DNA of 64,000 bases from Cordilura impudica (Eukaryota; Arthropoda; Insecta; Diptera; Scathophagidae). Below are positions 44,641 through 55,495 of this stretch, in pieces. The position numbers and the translations under genes are program-made. The stretch spans positions 243,652,507 to 243,716,506 of the forward strand of contig OY821520.1 of NCBI GenBank assembly GCA_963682025.1. Direction: 5' to 3'. A model generated the notes under the pieces. It did no database searches, had not been told where the DNA came from, and saw only the letters and a list, made by a program, of their open reading frames with translations. Numbering within the stretch: position 1 is the stretch's first letter; the number at the start of each line of letters is the position of its first letter.

Positions 44641-45910
44641 ATTGAAAAAAATCTTGAATGAAAAGTTTATTCATAAATTCTTTTAATATACATATAAGAT
44701 TAGCAAAAACATTACACACTAGAATTTACAAATTTATAACAGTATCGAATGTTATATTTAAAAACTTGAAAATGAAATATTTTTAAAAACTTGAAAATAA
44801 AATATTTTTAAATTGTGTAGCGTTGCTAATTAGTTGGGTGCTGGAGGGTAATGAGTTCCAAAGACCCACAGAGTTAATAAAAACTTGCCAATCAGATATA
44901 AGACTATGGTGTCGAACAAGAATAAGTTTCATTCCCCCGTTTGATCGGGCAAATCGAAGACGACTCTATAAATAATTTGGCTCCTTGGTATATATTATCT
45001 TATGTAAGATGATTAATGATTTAATTTTTAATAGATCATCAAAGCTTACGCCATATAAGGTTTTTGAATAAGGTGATATTATATCATATCTTTTTATGCA
45101 ATAGACGTATCTCAGTACAGCATTATAAGCAGCTTTTAACCTGGTTCTACTACGAGCATCAGAGCTAGCGAATATTTCACATCCGTACAGCAGTTTAGGC
45201 ATGACAAAGGTTTTTTAGCAAGAAGTTCGCGAGTCTTCACTGGAGTTAGGTGCTGAGTGGGGTATAATGTTCGCAGCATAGCAAATGTACTTGCAGTAGC
45301 AGCATTTATATGTGTATTCCATTTGAGGGAATTGTTGAAAATTATTCCAAAATTCTTTGTTGATACCACGAATTCAATGGTTTGATCACCTAATATAACA
45401 GAAATGTCAGGTGGGATGTTCTGATCTCTTTTTGTTATTATAAGGTATTTTGACTTCTTGGGGTTAAGACGGAGACTATTTGTTGTAGCCCATTCATACA
45501 CTCTTTTAAGATCGTCATTGAGCTTAGATGAGCAGTCATGAATCGAGCCGCCTAAATTACTAATGTATATTTGGACATCATCAGTATATAAATGAATTTT
45601 TCAGCGAGAAAGTTGTTGAGGTAGATCATTGATGTACGAAGAAAATAAGGGAGGAGCCAAAATAGAACCTTGCCTTTAAGTACTGGCAATGAAATTGAGG
45701 TTGAGTCGTTCACGGTCACTGATTGAATTCGTCCTGAAAGATATGTAGCCATTAGCAAGACAGCTGTCCTGGAAAAGTTAAAAAATGCCGAGAGTTTGTC
45801 ACAAAGAGTTTTATGGTTGACACAATCAAAAGCCTTAGAATGGTCCAGCAATACAAGAGACAACACACAATTTGCCGAAACTACAATTTCCCGAAATTAC
45901 TATTTCTTCA

Positions 45911-46244
45911 AATAGCTTGTTGATGGCATTTCCGAAACAATACCATCAGAAATTCCGGCCGAAGCGCGAGCAATCAGGTCATGACCACTTGATGTAGTGG
46001 TCCGGAAGATCTTTCAGCTCATTAACGATTTTTTCTTTAGCAACGAAAGCCGCTTCGGCACTGTGATTGTGAAGAGTCTCTTTTTTATAGTATCGTTGCA
46101 AGTTATGACCCTACTGGTACAATGTTTTCCTCGATAAAGGATACAACGCCAATAAACGCTATCAACGGACTGACCGTCGTCATGATACAAGAAACCATTC
46201 AAAAGCAACCTCGGTTTACCTTTTTCGCTATCCACGAGTGGCAT
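45911..46244 (-). pseudogene. FLYWCH-type zinc-finger protein fragment
   Basis: Starts at the ATG at 46244. Residues 8-55 contain GKPRLLLNGFLYHDDG, VYWRCILYRGKHCTSRVIT: the F-L-Y-W-C part of a FLYWCH finger with both cysteines. A single-base shift in the A-run near 46085 moves the frame to LHNHSAEAAFVAKEKIVNEL, which supplies the H-x-H zinc ligands. A stop follows at WS, and ARASAGISDGIVSEMPSTSY continues in a further frame. FLYWCH fingers are shared by Mutator-like transposases and by proteins such as mod(mdg4); the position inside a TIR element favours the transposase. The DDE domain is missing. Confidence 0.72.
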
Positions 46245-46479
46245 AGTAACTGAGTATTACAACCCAAATAACTAAAAAACTTCGCTATGCAAGGTGGTAA
46301 CGATTCCGTAGCAGCTAAAGCATGGGCAGGATGTGATGTGAGCGTTATCCGTCGGGAGGTCTGAATACCGAAGTGTTCAAAGTCACAATGAAAAAATAAG
46401 CGTATGACACTCCAATAAATAGGTCCGGATGACGAGGGAGGGTGGAAGAGGAAGGGCGCGGTGCGGGGTGGGGAAATTG

Positions 46480-46890
46480 TTTTTTTTTTCGAGAAGTCGT
46501 ATACTCGGGAAATTGTTTTTTCGAGAAATCGTATGCAGCAAGTTTTTTTTGGGGGAAATTAAGAATATATACGAAGTTGTAAGCTAAAAATAGGGAAATT
46601 GTAATTTCGAGAAGTCGTATACTCGGGAAATTGTTTTTTCGAGAAATCGTATGCAGCAAGTTTTTTTTTGGGGGAAACTAAGAATATATGGGAAGTTGTA
46701 AACTAAAAATAGGGAAATTGTAATTTCGGGAAATTGTTTTCGGGAAATTGTAATTTCGGGAAATTGTAATTTCGGAAAATTGTAATTTCGGGAAATTGTT
46801 TTCGGGGAATTATTTTTTCGGGGAATTGTTTTTTTGGGCAATTGTTTTCGGGAAATTGTATTTGGAAAATTGTTTTCGGGGAATTTTCCG
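46480..46890 (+). repeat. GGGAAATTGTAATTTC minisatellite and 170-bp duplication
   Basis: A block beginning GAGAAGTCGTATACTCGGG and containing GAGAAATCGTATGCAGCAAG, a T-run with GGGGGAAA and AAGAATATAT occurs at 46491 and 46612. After 46710 the 13-16 base unit (GGGAAATTGTTTTC or GGGAAATTGTAATTTC) repeats about ten times. Translated peptides with KQFPEITISR are products of the repeat. Confidence 0.82.
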
Positions 46891-47818
46891 CAGAGGAGTA
46901 TAACTACTAGCAATGTTTTTTCTAATATCCTCAGATGCATTTAAGAGAGCAGTGACACAGCTATGTTTTGGTCTAAAGCCTGATTGGTTATCATTGAGGA
47001 GGCAATGATCGGTCAAATATCTCATCTGAAGGTGCAAGATTCGTTCAAATACCTTGGATAAATAGGGAAGTATTGCAATTGGTCTATACTCAGTTTTGGA
47101 TTTTGGAACCGGAACAATTTTGGTGTATTTCCAGCAACTCGGAAAACAGCTGGTAGTTATGATTGTATTGAAGATATGAGTGATAATATGTATTAATTTT
47201 AGTAGCAACAATTTTATAAATTTTCGGATCAATGAGATCTAATCCAACAGCATTTGACTTAACTGATAAGCAACACGATAGGACATCAGGTGGGATTACA
47301 CATGAAAATTCAAATTGATAAGTTGTTCGTATAGGTAATGGTACCATTTCCTCGTTTGTGCATGCGACTGCGTTATCTTGAGTTGCGTTAAATGATGTAG
47401 TAGGAATATTGACGAACAATTTATTTAATTTATTGACGTCTAAGTTGTTAACCGTTGTGTTGTTACTTCCTATTCCTATCTCCTTAATTGTTTGCCATTT
47501 CTTCTTTGAGTCTATAGCTGACCGAAAGCATCTTGCGTAATAGCTCGACTTTGCGTCTCTTATACTTTTTGTGACATTACGTCGAGCAAGACGGTATTCC
47601 TCATGAAGATCGGATGTTCTGAATCTCTTCCAGCGTGCATATAGCTCATCCCGAAGATCAATGTGGTTCTTTATGGAAGAGGTGAACCAGCAATTATTTC
47701 TGAAAATGAGTTTTGTTTTTCGTGTTGATTTGTGAATTGGCTATAATTGATTAGCATACTGTTAAGGTCTTTATTTCCTAGAATTTTCGCTCGAAATTGG
47801 AGGGCTGGAATCTGCTAG

Positions 47819-49214
47819 TAGTAAAGAACAGGCTATTTAGAAAATGCATTCATACCAATAATACATCATAATAAGGAATATTAGTATGTACCTCTAAAGT
47901 TCTAAATCAAGTATATCTTTTTATTGTTTTTGTTTTCGGCAAAATGCCTGAGTCAGCCCAATTCTAAACAAAAATTCCGCATGAAATTTCTCACTTTTCC
48001 CTTTCTCATTCGTTTAACTTTTTTATCCCATTCTTATCAAAATTGTGAAGGAAAAAAAGAATTCGATGGGAAAAAAGTAGTTATTCTCAATGCATTTGAA
48101 TTTGGATTTTCCTTGAAAATTTTGACTTGCTAAACAGATGAGAGTTTACATAAAAATGTAGGTAGTATTTTGATGTAACAAAATTTAAATAAAAAAATAA
48201 GTATTTTATTGTTCTTGTAGGTCGAAGACCACAAATAAAACCCAACTACAACTTTTGTTAACTTTAATGAAAGCCAATTCAGGCATTGATTGAGGTTTAC
48301 ATAGACTCATCCTGCAATTGTCTTCTAGCAATCCTTTTGCTATTTCGTTGTTGTTATTCTACAACACAAATTTCCTCCACAAGTGCTCACGTCATATCTA
48401 TGCCATTCATTTTTTATTTAATTTTCTTTCAAATAATTCTATTTGCGTTTGGAAAAAAAAGAAAAATAGAAAATTAATTGCCAATTGGAGGATTTCCAAA
48501 TTGGAGGATTTTTTTTCTTGAGAAAAGTATTTTCCGTGAGAAAGAAATTCCTTGAGAATATTCGTAATTGCGCTGAATTTCTTTTTATTTAGGCAGTTGG
48601 AACCTCCCTGTCCAACTCATCCCAAAGTAACACTATAGGATTGAGGTCAGGGGCCTAATTTTCGCAGTCGCAAGCGAACGTATTTTTATTCGAACGCGCG
48701 AATTTTTGTACTTTTGGGATTTTCTTATACGATAATGAATAATATGTAGTGAAATTTCTGATTTTGCGATTCGATAACAAGTGATAATTAGAATGCAACC
48801 TTGCGAAATTTTACTCGTTAGCAAAATAGCATGCGAAAAGAAGTTTTTCTCCAATTAAGTGAAAAAAAGAGAAAATGTTATTGCAAAATTTATAAATTTG
48901 ATAAAAAAATATTAATTTTAGTTCAAAAATAAAACATAAGAGTATTTTGCCGAATATTTCATAAGGACGAACAGGATAACTTAATGATTCAAGTACATCA
49001 CAAAATGAGGATGATATTCTTGAAGCCACATCGCAACAAACAGATGATAAATTTACAAATACATCTCCGGGTTTAATCTCGAAGTTTTCTTCCTTACATA
49101 TTCTGAAGATGATGGCGGGGATACAAATCACCCAGTGCAAGCTAAAACTTTATTTTGATCTCATATTAATATTATTCATGCAAAACATTGTTTTTAATAC
49201 ATACACACATACAT
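47819..49214. other. No recognisable gene
   Basis: 1.4 kb of AT-rich sequence between the nested Helitron and the hAT-like element. Frames at 48811-49140 (minus, 109 codons) and 47924-48133 (plus) have no recognisable motif. Confidence 0.4.
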
Positions 49215-49222
49215 ATGTACAT

Positions 49223-52200
49223 TAGGGTGACAGCCAAAATTTTTTTTCGCGAATTTTAAAGCTTTTTCAACGGAATATTGTGCCAATAGGTCCAAAAGTT
49301 TTGTGACGAAAATTTGAGCCAAATCGGACAACGTTTTCTGGACGCGCATCCAGGTCAAAGGTCAGGTATTTTCATATTTTACAATATATACGAAATAAAT
49401 TTTTTGAACTCGTTTATTTTTTTTCAATATTTAATGAAAAAATGTGGATTTATATATTTTCGTGAAAAAAATAGTAAAAAGAACTTTTTTGGTAATTAAC
49501 CTTTCCTTTATGTCAGGAAATTAATAGATGCTTTTATTCAAAAACGTTAACTACAAAAACACATTTGTTTGTTTGTATTAAATCACACCTTCTACATGGC
49601 AAAAATTTTAAAATTGCTAATTTCCTAGACAACAACCATTATTTTTAACGGATTCTAATGATAAATTTCAAGGCCTACTAGATTTTTAAAATACGACTGA
49701 ATTATGTATTTCCCCAAAAATTATATAAATTGCATTCAGTCGTCTGAATTACTTGTATAAAGTGCTTTTGGTTAGAGATTTTTTGTGAATTTTGTAAAAA
49801 TATATAACAATGCCCTCGTTAAGGGAAGAAATATTTTTAATAGGCCATTCAAAACACCAAATAGTTGGTTCTAAACTTCCCTCGAAGGGGGACTGCCTCA
49901 AAGTTTTTTTTCATAATATGAGGACAACGAAATTAACTGCAAAAGATAGTGCTCATCTTGTGGTAAGAGAGTGTATAATTTTTTGGGAAAAGGCCCGTAT
50001 CCCCTGTTCACGATTTGCACTGGTGTACAAAAAAAATGTTGCGTCTGTATGAGGAATGGAAAGATTTAAAAAAAAATATATCTAGAGTGTCCGACATTCA
50101 TAAAAACAGAAGAAAACTGTGGAGCGATAATTTAGGCGATCTCTTCGATATTGCTCGTACCGATGCACTGGAACTAATAGATTTAGAAGAAGACAAGCAA
50201 TTTTTAATTAAACAAAGAATGAAAGGTCGCGAAGGTTGTATGTTGGGAGTCGACTGTAATCTAAAAAAAAAAGAGGAAAGAAAAATAAATCGCAAAAAAC
50301 AAGAAGAGTTGCGTAAAAAATTAAGTGACGAATTACCATCAACTTCATCAGGTAAAAATTTAATTAAATGTTAAATAACGTTGTTTTAAATTTTTGTTGG
50401 AAGTACTGAACTGTGACAAAATTTATTTCAGCCTGCAATATGATTGAATTTTCCGCGTCTGAAGATGCTGCAACATCAGAGGAAGAATATTCTGAATGTT
50501 CGATTGAGGCAAAACGTTTTCGCAGTACTTCTTGTACGAAAAAGCAAAGTGTCTTCACGTCAAGACTAGCTGCAGTTTTCGACAAGTTAAAAATAAGTCA
50601 GAGAGATGCTGTACACTTATTGGTTGCAGTTATTGACGCCGTCGGACTTAACACATCCGATTATATTTTAAATCGAACCTCCATAAATCGGGAAAGAGCG
50701 CAATTAAGATTAACGCAAAGTGAAAAAATTATAGAAAAGTTTACTGCAAGTGATCAACCTTTGACCATCCATTGGGACACTAAACTGTTATCGACAATAA
50801 CAGGAAAATCAGAAGACCGTTTGGCTATAATTGCTACGGCTCCAGGCCTAGAGCAAATTGTAGATATGCCTGATATTCCCTCTGGGACTGGAACGGAAAT
50901 TTCTTCTGCAGTTTATGATGCATTAGAAGACAAACATATTTTGGAACGAACGGAAGCGTTTGTTTTTGATACAACATCATCCAACACTGGTAGATTGAAA
51001 GGTGCATGTGTGCTTTTGGAGAGATCAATTGGAAGAGAAATTCTATTTCTAGGCTGCAGACACCATATTTTCGAAATTGTTTTGGCAGCAGTTTTTACGG
51101 AGGCCAATGTTGGAGTGTCGTCTGGACCGGACATAACGATTTTTAAAAAATTCAAAAAACATTGGCCAGAAATAAATACAGATAGTTTTGTGCCAGGAAT
51201 AGCTCATCCACGAATTATGGAAATTATAGGCGATAATGTTGGTGAACTTTTGTATTTTGCTTTAGGAAAAATGAACGATTCATTCCCGAGAAATGATTAT
51301 AAAGAATTTTTGGAGTTAGTAATTATATTCCTTGGTGGCAATCCTCCTTCAGGAATAAAATTCAGAAAACCCGGTGCACTGCACTACGCAAGATGGATGG
51401 CCAAGGCTATATACTCTTTAAAGATAGTGATTTTTCGCAATCAATTTCCTGAAGTGACAGATTTTGAAATCAGTGCTTTGATAGAAGTAACAGGTTTCAT
51501 TGTAAGTTGTTTTCAAATTTTTGGTTTGATTCAAATAAAGCGGATAAAGCTGCTTTAAATGATATTATGTTTTTGAGAAAATTGGAAAACTACAAAAGAG
51601 TCAATCAAAATATTGCGGCCAAAGCCATTTCAAAGGTATTAAATCATCTGTATTACTTAAGCGAAGAATGTGTGGGCTTTTCTTTGTTTGACGAAAGGAT
51701 AGACAACATAACAAAAAGCAAGCTAGTAGCGAAGATGTCTGTAGATATATCTGAAAATGAGGATGAAGAGATAGCAAAGAAGCTAATAATAAAGAAGGAA
51801 AACTTTAAAAGTTTTATTTTCAGAGACAACTCTGATATTTTACAAGATTTGTTTTCAAAAAATACCAAAAAAGTTTTCAAGAGATTTGGAATTTCAATAG
51901 AGTTTTTCAGCAACGATCCACGTTCTTGGAGTGTTACAGGAGAGTACCTAAGAGCGAAACAAATTATTCAAAACTTGGCTGTTGTTAATGATTGTGCTGA
52001 AAGAGGCATTCAGTTAATTCAAGAATACCATGACAAAATAACAAAAGATGAGGGACAGAAACAACATTTAATGAAAGTAACTATCATATATTATAACTTT
52101 TTTAATTTTTTTTTCTCTTGACATGGTTTAATATTTTACAGGTGGTACAAAAATATAGGCAGCTGTATTCAAAACATGCTAATCTATATTCTCTGCAAAA

Positions 52201-52673
52201 AGATTTTGATCTGTAGATTTTAAAAGAAAAAAAACCTACCAAATCACCGATCATAATTTTTGTTTTTAAAATTAGAAAAAGTAGTTGATTGATTTATATA
52301 CATTGCCAATAATGGCATACATATATTAAACATTTTTGAAATAAAATAGTTTGTGGATCACTTTGACGCAAGGGAAATTTGAGAGTTAGTTCCCAAAAAA
52401 ACCATTTGAGTGTCCTCTTTATTAAAAGTCTACAGAATCCAGATGTTTTTGTAAAATAAAGTAGAAAATATATGAGTTTCTCAACTTTATTTCATACTAG
52501 CTGTGAAATATGCAAATACCTGACCTTTGACCTGGATGCGCGTCCAGAAAACGTTGTCCGATTTGGCTCAAATTTTCGGCACAAAACTCTTGGATCTATT
52601 AGCACAATATTCCGTTGAAAAAACTTTTAAATTCGAACAAAAATTTTTTTACATATAAACCATTGTCACCCTA
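49223..52673 (+). mobile_element. hAT-like DNA transposon, structurally complete, TAGGGTGACA termini
   Basis: Ends TAGGGTGACA at 49223 and TGTCACCCTA at 52673, inside a perfect 8-bp target duplication ATGTACAT (49215-49222, 52674-52681). The terminal inverted repeats extend about 200 bases (to 49425 and from 52466), including the shared block AAATCGGACAACGTTTTCTG and GGTCAAAGGTCAGGTATTT. An 8-bp duplication plus YAGGG-type ends are hAT features. The interior is filled by one plus-strand transposase gene. The whole is 3,451 bases and uninterrupted by other elements. Confidence 0.88.
49810..52216 (+). pseudogene. hAT-like transposase gene, three exons, two frameshifts
   Basis: Exon 1 49810-50351, intron 50352-50431 (GT-AG), exon 2 50432-52076, intron 52077-52141 (GT-AG), exon 3 52142-52216 ending TAG; splice phases agree at both junctions. 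N-terminal: HLVVRECIIFWEKARIP, LRLYEEWKDLKKNISR, LFDIARTDALELI, FLIKQRMKGREGCML. Catalytic part: ERTEAFVFDTTSSNTGRLKG (probable first Asp), FLGCRHHIFEIVLAA with C-x2-H, GALHYARWMAKAIYSLKI with an RW pair, and YYLSEECVGFSLFDERID. D, C-x2-H and RW in this order occur in hAT and related DDE transposases. One frameshift lies in the C-run at 49999-50003, another near 51500-51507; otherwise about 750 codons are open. ATG context and upstream leader are ordinary. It is a divergent relative of the protein at 59209. Confidence 0.8.
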
Positions 52674-52681
52674 ATGTACAT

Positions 52682-53104
52682 GTATTAAATTTTTTAATTT
52701 TTTTGGTTATATTTAATAAGTAATTTTGATTTTTTTTTTTAAATTATATTCTGAGAAATTTATGTTGAATGCTGAAAGCCTCAGAATATGACGAAAAACA
52801 AACAAGGATGACCAAAAAACTAAGATGAATCCATTTTATTAATATTTGTTTCTTAATTTTTTTCAATTTTAGAAGAAACATATGTTTTTTGTTTATATTT
52901 TCTCTTTATTTATGCAGTCTTGTAAAACATATTTATTTCCGTCTTTTACAATACTGAAACAATAAATCTTTTCGTTTTCTAACGAGTAAGGAAATAAGAA
53001 ATATTTGCACTATCGAAATAAATTTCGGTACAGAATTATTTCGATCACGACTGCGAAAATTATACGAAGTGATTGTCGTGGATATTACAGAATTTTACAG
53101 GTTC
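52682..53104. other. No recognisable gene
   Basis: AT-rich sequence between a complete transposon and a Tc1 relic. Nothing is supported. Confidence 0.4.
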
Positions 53105-53716
53105 CAGCTGTTTTCTGAGTCTCTAAAACTGCTTAAAAATTTTTGCTGTATGTTTTGGGTCATTATCTTGCTGAAATATGAATTTCCGAACCACAACTCT
53201 TAATCCAGTGACCATGGCACGATCTTTCAGAATAATATTGTACTGGATTTTATCGAGTATTCCTTCGACTCTGCATAACTTGCCAACATTTTCGCCAGCA
53301 AAGCCACAGCAAAACACTACGGAACCTCCACCGTGCTTGACTGTTAGCACTAAGCAAAAACTCGCCGCTTGAAACCGAAGACTTTAAACAGCACCAATCG
53401 TCGAAAGCCCAGTTTTCATATTTTTTCGCCATTCTAATCTTTTTCTCTTATTTTGTGGGTGAAGATGACATTTTTTTCTGGCGATTTTACCTTTTAAGCC
53501 AGCCTCCATAAGGAATCATATACTGGTCGTTATTAATACATGATCCTCACGTTTGGGCCGACACAGAGTATTAGCAATTGAATTTTTCACAATATACTCC
53601 ACGGTTCGACGCGATACTGTGAGCTCATTTGCAACTGCTTGATTGCTTTTCCCAATTTTGTTAAGGGAAATAATATGGTGACAAGTTTCAATTCAAATCT
53701 CCGCATTTTTTGCCAT
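53105..53716 (-). pseudogene. Tc1-like transposase relic
   Basis: Read from 53716 downwards in changing frames: an N-terminal helix-turn-helix segment (NKIGKSNQAVANELTVSRRT), then NKRKRLEWRKNMKTG and GAV, then MLTVKHGGGSVVFCCGFAGE (53350), VGKLCRVEGILDKIQYNIIL and FQQDNDPKHTAKIFKQF (second catalytic Asp). The Trp normally found in the VMVWGC-type motif is changed, the first catalytic block is damaged, and the part containing the last acidic residue is lost. Inverted repeats were not located. Confidence 0.8.
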
Positions 53717-53784
53717 TCTTTCTTTTAATTCAATCAAATATTTTATGTTTCCACTTTCACGTGTTAGGTCCTAGTTATGACGTA

Positions 53785-54900
53785 GTACATGTAGTGAAAA
53801 CTCCGTGACCTAACAATGAAAAACCGGTTTTTTGGATTTAAAATCAATTTTATTCTTTAACGTAATCTCCGTTAAGTAAAATGCACTTCTTCCAACGATC
53901 ATCTAACATCTTGATACCCTTGAAAAAAATACGATTTGTCAAACTTTTCAAAATAGGCCTCCGTCTCTGGTACGACTTCTTCATTTGTGGAAAATCTCTT
54001 TTCCTGGAGCCATTTTCCAAGTTTGGGAAAAAATAATAGTCTAGTGAATAATTCGTAATGTAAAGACTTTAAGTTTTCTGAAGCCACAACAGATGAATGC
54101 GCAGGTGAATTGTCATTACGGTATAAGATTTTTTTCTTATTTAAGAGGGCTCATTTTTTTCTCTCAATTTTTTCATCCCAACTGTTAATAACTAAATAGT
54201 ACTTGGTAGTTATTCTTTTTCTTTCTACAAGTAATTTTTAAATATTAACCACGTGCATCTTAAAAAAAACATTGTCGGCTTTCGCACGCTTGTCACCACT
54301 CCGCAGACTGTTTATTGGACTTCGGTGCATAATAATGAATGCACATCTCATCCCTTGTAATAAATCGAGGAAAAAATTCAAAAAAAACGTTCTTTGAATC
54401 ATGAACACGTTTTAGTTTTTGTTAAGCTGTTAAGAAGCGCGGCACCCGTTGAGCAGATAGATTTTTCACATTTAAATGATGACGTAATATATGCCGAACA
54501 CGCTCTGTTGATATCTTTATGATGCCTTTTGTACTTTTCTTACGTTTTCTTCGGTAACTGCCTCATTTGGACGACCAGGACGATCTGCATCATTTGTGCT
54601 CGTACGACCAGGTTTAAATTCGGAATACCACCATTGAACCATTGAATATGACGGCGAAGATTCATTATAATGCTCATCAGTCCATTCTTTGGCTTGGACG
54701 TTATTTTTTTTCCACTAAAAAATAATTTTTAATCAAAACACGAAACTCTTTGCAATCCATTTTTTCTCAATCTTTAAAAGCAACATAATTTTTATAACGG
54801 TAACTTTTATTCATGACATTTTGACACTTTTTTTAACAGAAAAAAATACTGCTTGTCACGCCATCTCTATGTTAGGCCACGGAGTTTTCACTCCATGTAG
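53785..54900 (-). mobile_element. mariner element, complete ends, dead transposase
   Basis: The ends GTACATGTAGTGAAAACTCC and CTACATGGAGTGAAAACTCC (inverted) match over about 30 bases and lie between TA dinucleotides (53783-53784, 54901-54902). 1,116 bases is slightly short of the usual 1.3 kb. On the minus strand the gene starts at 54760 (MDCKEFRVLIKNYFL) with NESSPSYSMVQWWYSEFKPG and GRTSTNDADRPGRPNEAV. It ends with KWLQEKRFSTNEEVVPETEA (about 54000) and YFEKFDKSYFF. Stops and frameshifts are spread through the middle, and catalytic residues cannot be followed. Confidence 0.85.
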
Positions 54901-54902
54901 TA

Positions 54903-55235
54903 ATAACTCGGCCTTGAAATTCGAGTGCAAATTCTAGGAAATTAAATTTTTCCTTTGAAGTTTTTTTTCAATATTTTTTAATCTATATATATGGAAAATT
55001 TATGATAATAAATAATTTTATAAGAGCCTAAAGGTATGCTAATAAATTTTAGGCAATTCACAATTCAAAACAGGGCGTGTGATATACTAATATATTAAAA
55101 TTCGATGAATTGTGAATTGGCTAAAATTTATTAGCGTACCTTTAGGCTCTTATAAAATTATTTATTATAAATATTTTATTTTACTAATACATAAATTTAA
55201 AAATTCTGCACTTCTTCTCCATATGAACTATAACT
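54903..55235 (-). mobile_element. Helitron, longer subtype, 3' end disrupted next to the mariner
   Basis: Same organisation as 28043-28500 (GAAATTCGAGTGCAAATTCTAGGAAAT, TATGCTAATAAATTTTAGGC, inverted partner near 55100, then CTGCACTTCTTCTCCATATGA). The outer arm of the terminal hairpin and CTAG are missing, replaced by the mariner boundary. Confidence 0.62.
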
Positions 55236-55495
55236 ATGCCCTTTGTCACACTCCTCCGTGTCCGTATTATGCTTAAAAATGGATGAAAAATTTTCCTTCA
55301 TGTATTAATATGTTTAATGTGTTTCAAGTTGGATTTTTTCAATTATTTAACTGCCGTTTTGTAAAAACCCACGCTAATCCGGAGCCGTATTTTCCCAACT
55401 CCTGCTTTAGATGAGTGTCTGTAATATAGATGCAGGTTCAAATCTCACGGTCGGTCTTTGTACAAAAATGGCTTATCTATATAAACTAGCAGATT
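55236..55495. other. Unassigned sequence with a tRNA-like B box
   Basis: GGTTCAAATCT at 55435-55445 matches the RNA polymerase III B-box consensus, but no A box, cloverleaf or discriminator is evident. It may be the worn end of a tRNA-derived SINE; it is not called as a tRNA. Confidence 0.25.

Larger units (their letters stand above)
45878..46893. mobile_element. FLYWCH-carrying (Mutator/Phantom-like) element inserted in the retrotransposon
   Basis: About 1 kb that interrupts the RT frame between the palm segments (RT leaves at 46893 and resumes near 45870). Its two ends are inverted versions of the same short-period sequence: ACTACAATTTCCCGAAATTAC at the left, and runs of GGGAAATTGTAATTTC at the right. 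The interior carries a FLYWCH protein fragment on the minus strand. The right side is expanded by a minisatellite (46490-46890). The target duplication is not evident. Confidence 0.65.
44835..47700 (-). pseudogene. Non-LTR reverse transcriptase (CR1/Jockey-like), interrupted
   Basis: Minus strand, downwards. 47690-47430: CWFTSSIKNHIDLRDELYAR and EYRLARRNVTKSIRDAKSSY, the linker before RT. 47419-46940: KSNAVGLDLIDPKIYKI, CFPSCWKYTKIVPVPK, YRPIAILPYLSKVFERI, NDNQSGFRPKHSCVTALL. Interruption by the FLYWCH element. 45866 onwards: SLVLLDHSKAFDCVNHKTL and YLSGRIQSVTVN; frameshift in the catalytic YxDD region. 45501-45136: LRLNPKKSKYLII and FVVSTKNFGIIFNNSLKWN. 45202-44840: MPKLLYGCEIFASSDARSRT, YGVSFDDLLKIKSLIILHKI and LWNSLPSSTQLIS. 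RT fingers, palm and thumb are all recognisable, so this is most of ORF2 except the endonuclease. It is close to the fragment at 62870. Confidence 0.85.
43951..47701 (-). mobile_element. 5'-truncated non-LTR retrotransposon inside Helitron copy 6
   Basis: The 3' tail is at the left (TAAATAAATAAATAAAAAA-type in the element's sense), the coding region runs towards the right and stops abruptly at 47701 within the linker between endonuclease and RT: typical 5' truncation. The element is itself interrupted by two others (about 44106-44640 and 45878-46893). The target duplication is a short A-rich word and cannot be defined. Confidence 0.78.
43705..47818 (+). mobile_element. Helitron (copy 6) split by a 3.75-kb nested insertion
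   Basis: The left end TCTATAATATTAATAGGATA at 43705 follows an A. The family text continues to TGTTTGTAATAAAA at 43950, then is interrupted. It resumes at 47702 (GAAAATGAGTTTTGTTTTTC) and ends with AGGGCTGGAATCTGCTAG at 47818, followed by T. Comparison with the uninterrupted copy at 55496-55860 shows that the two halves are contiguous there. The Helitron itself is only about 365 bases. Confidence 0.82.

Noticed and set aside
46345..46940. Peptides with repeated ISRKQFPEIT-like units
   Set aside because: Products of the GGGAAATTGTAATTTC minisatellite; only the upstream RT part of the longer frame (47232-46940) is real.
55375..55450. Possible tRNA gene ending in GGTTCAAATCT
   Set aside because: No cloverleaf, no A box and no anticodon arm could be found; kept only as a B-box-like word.
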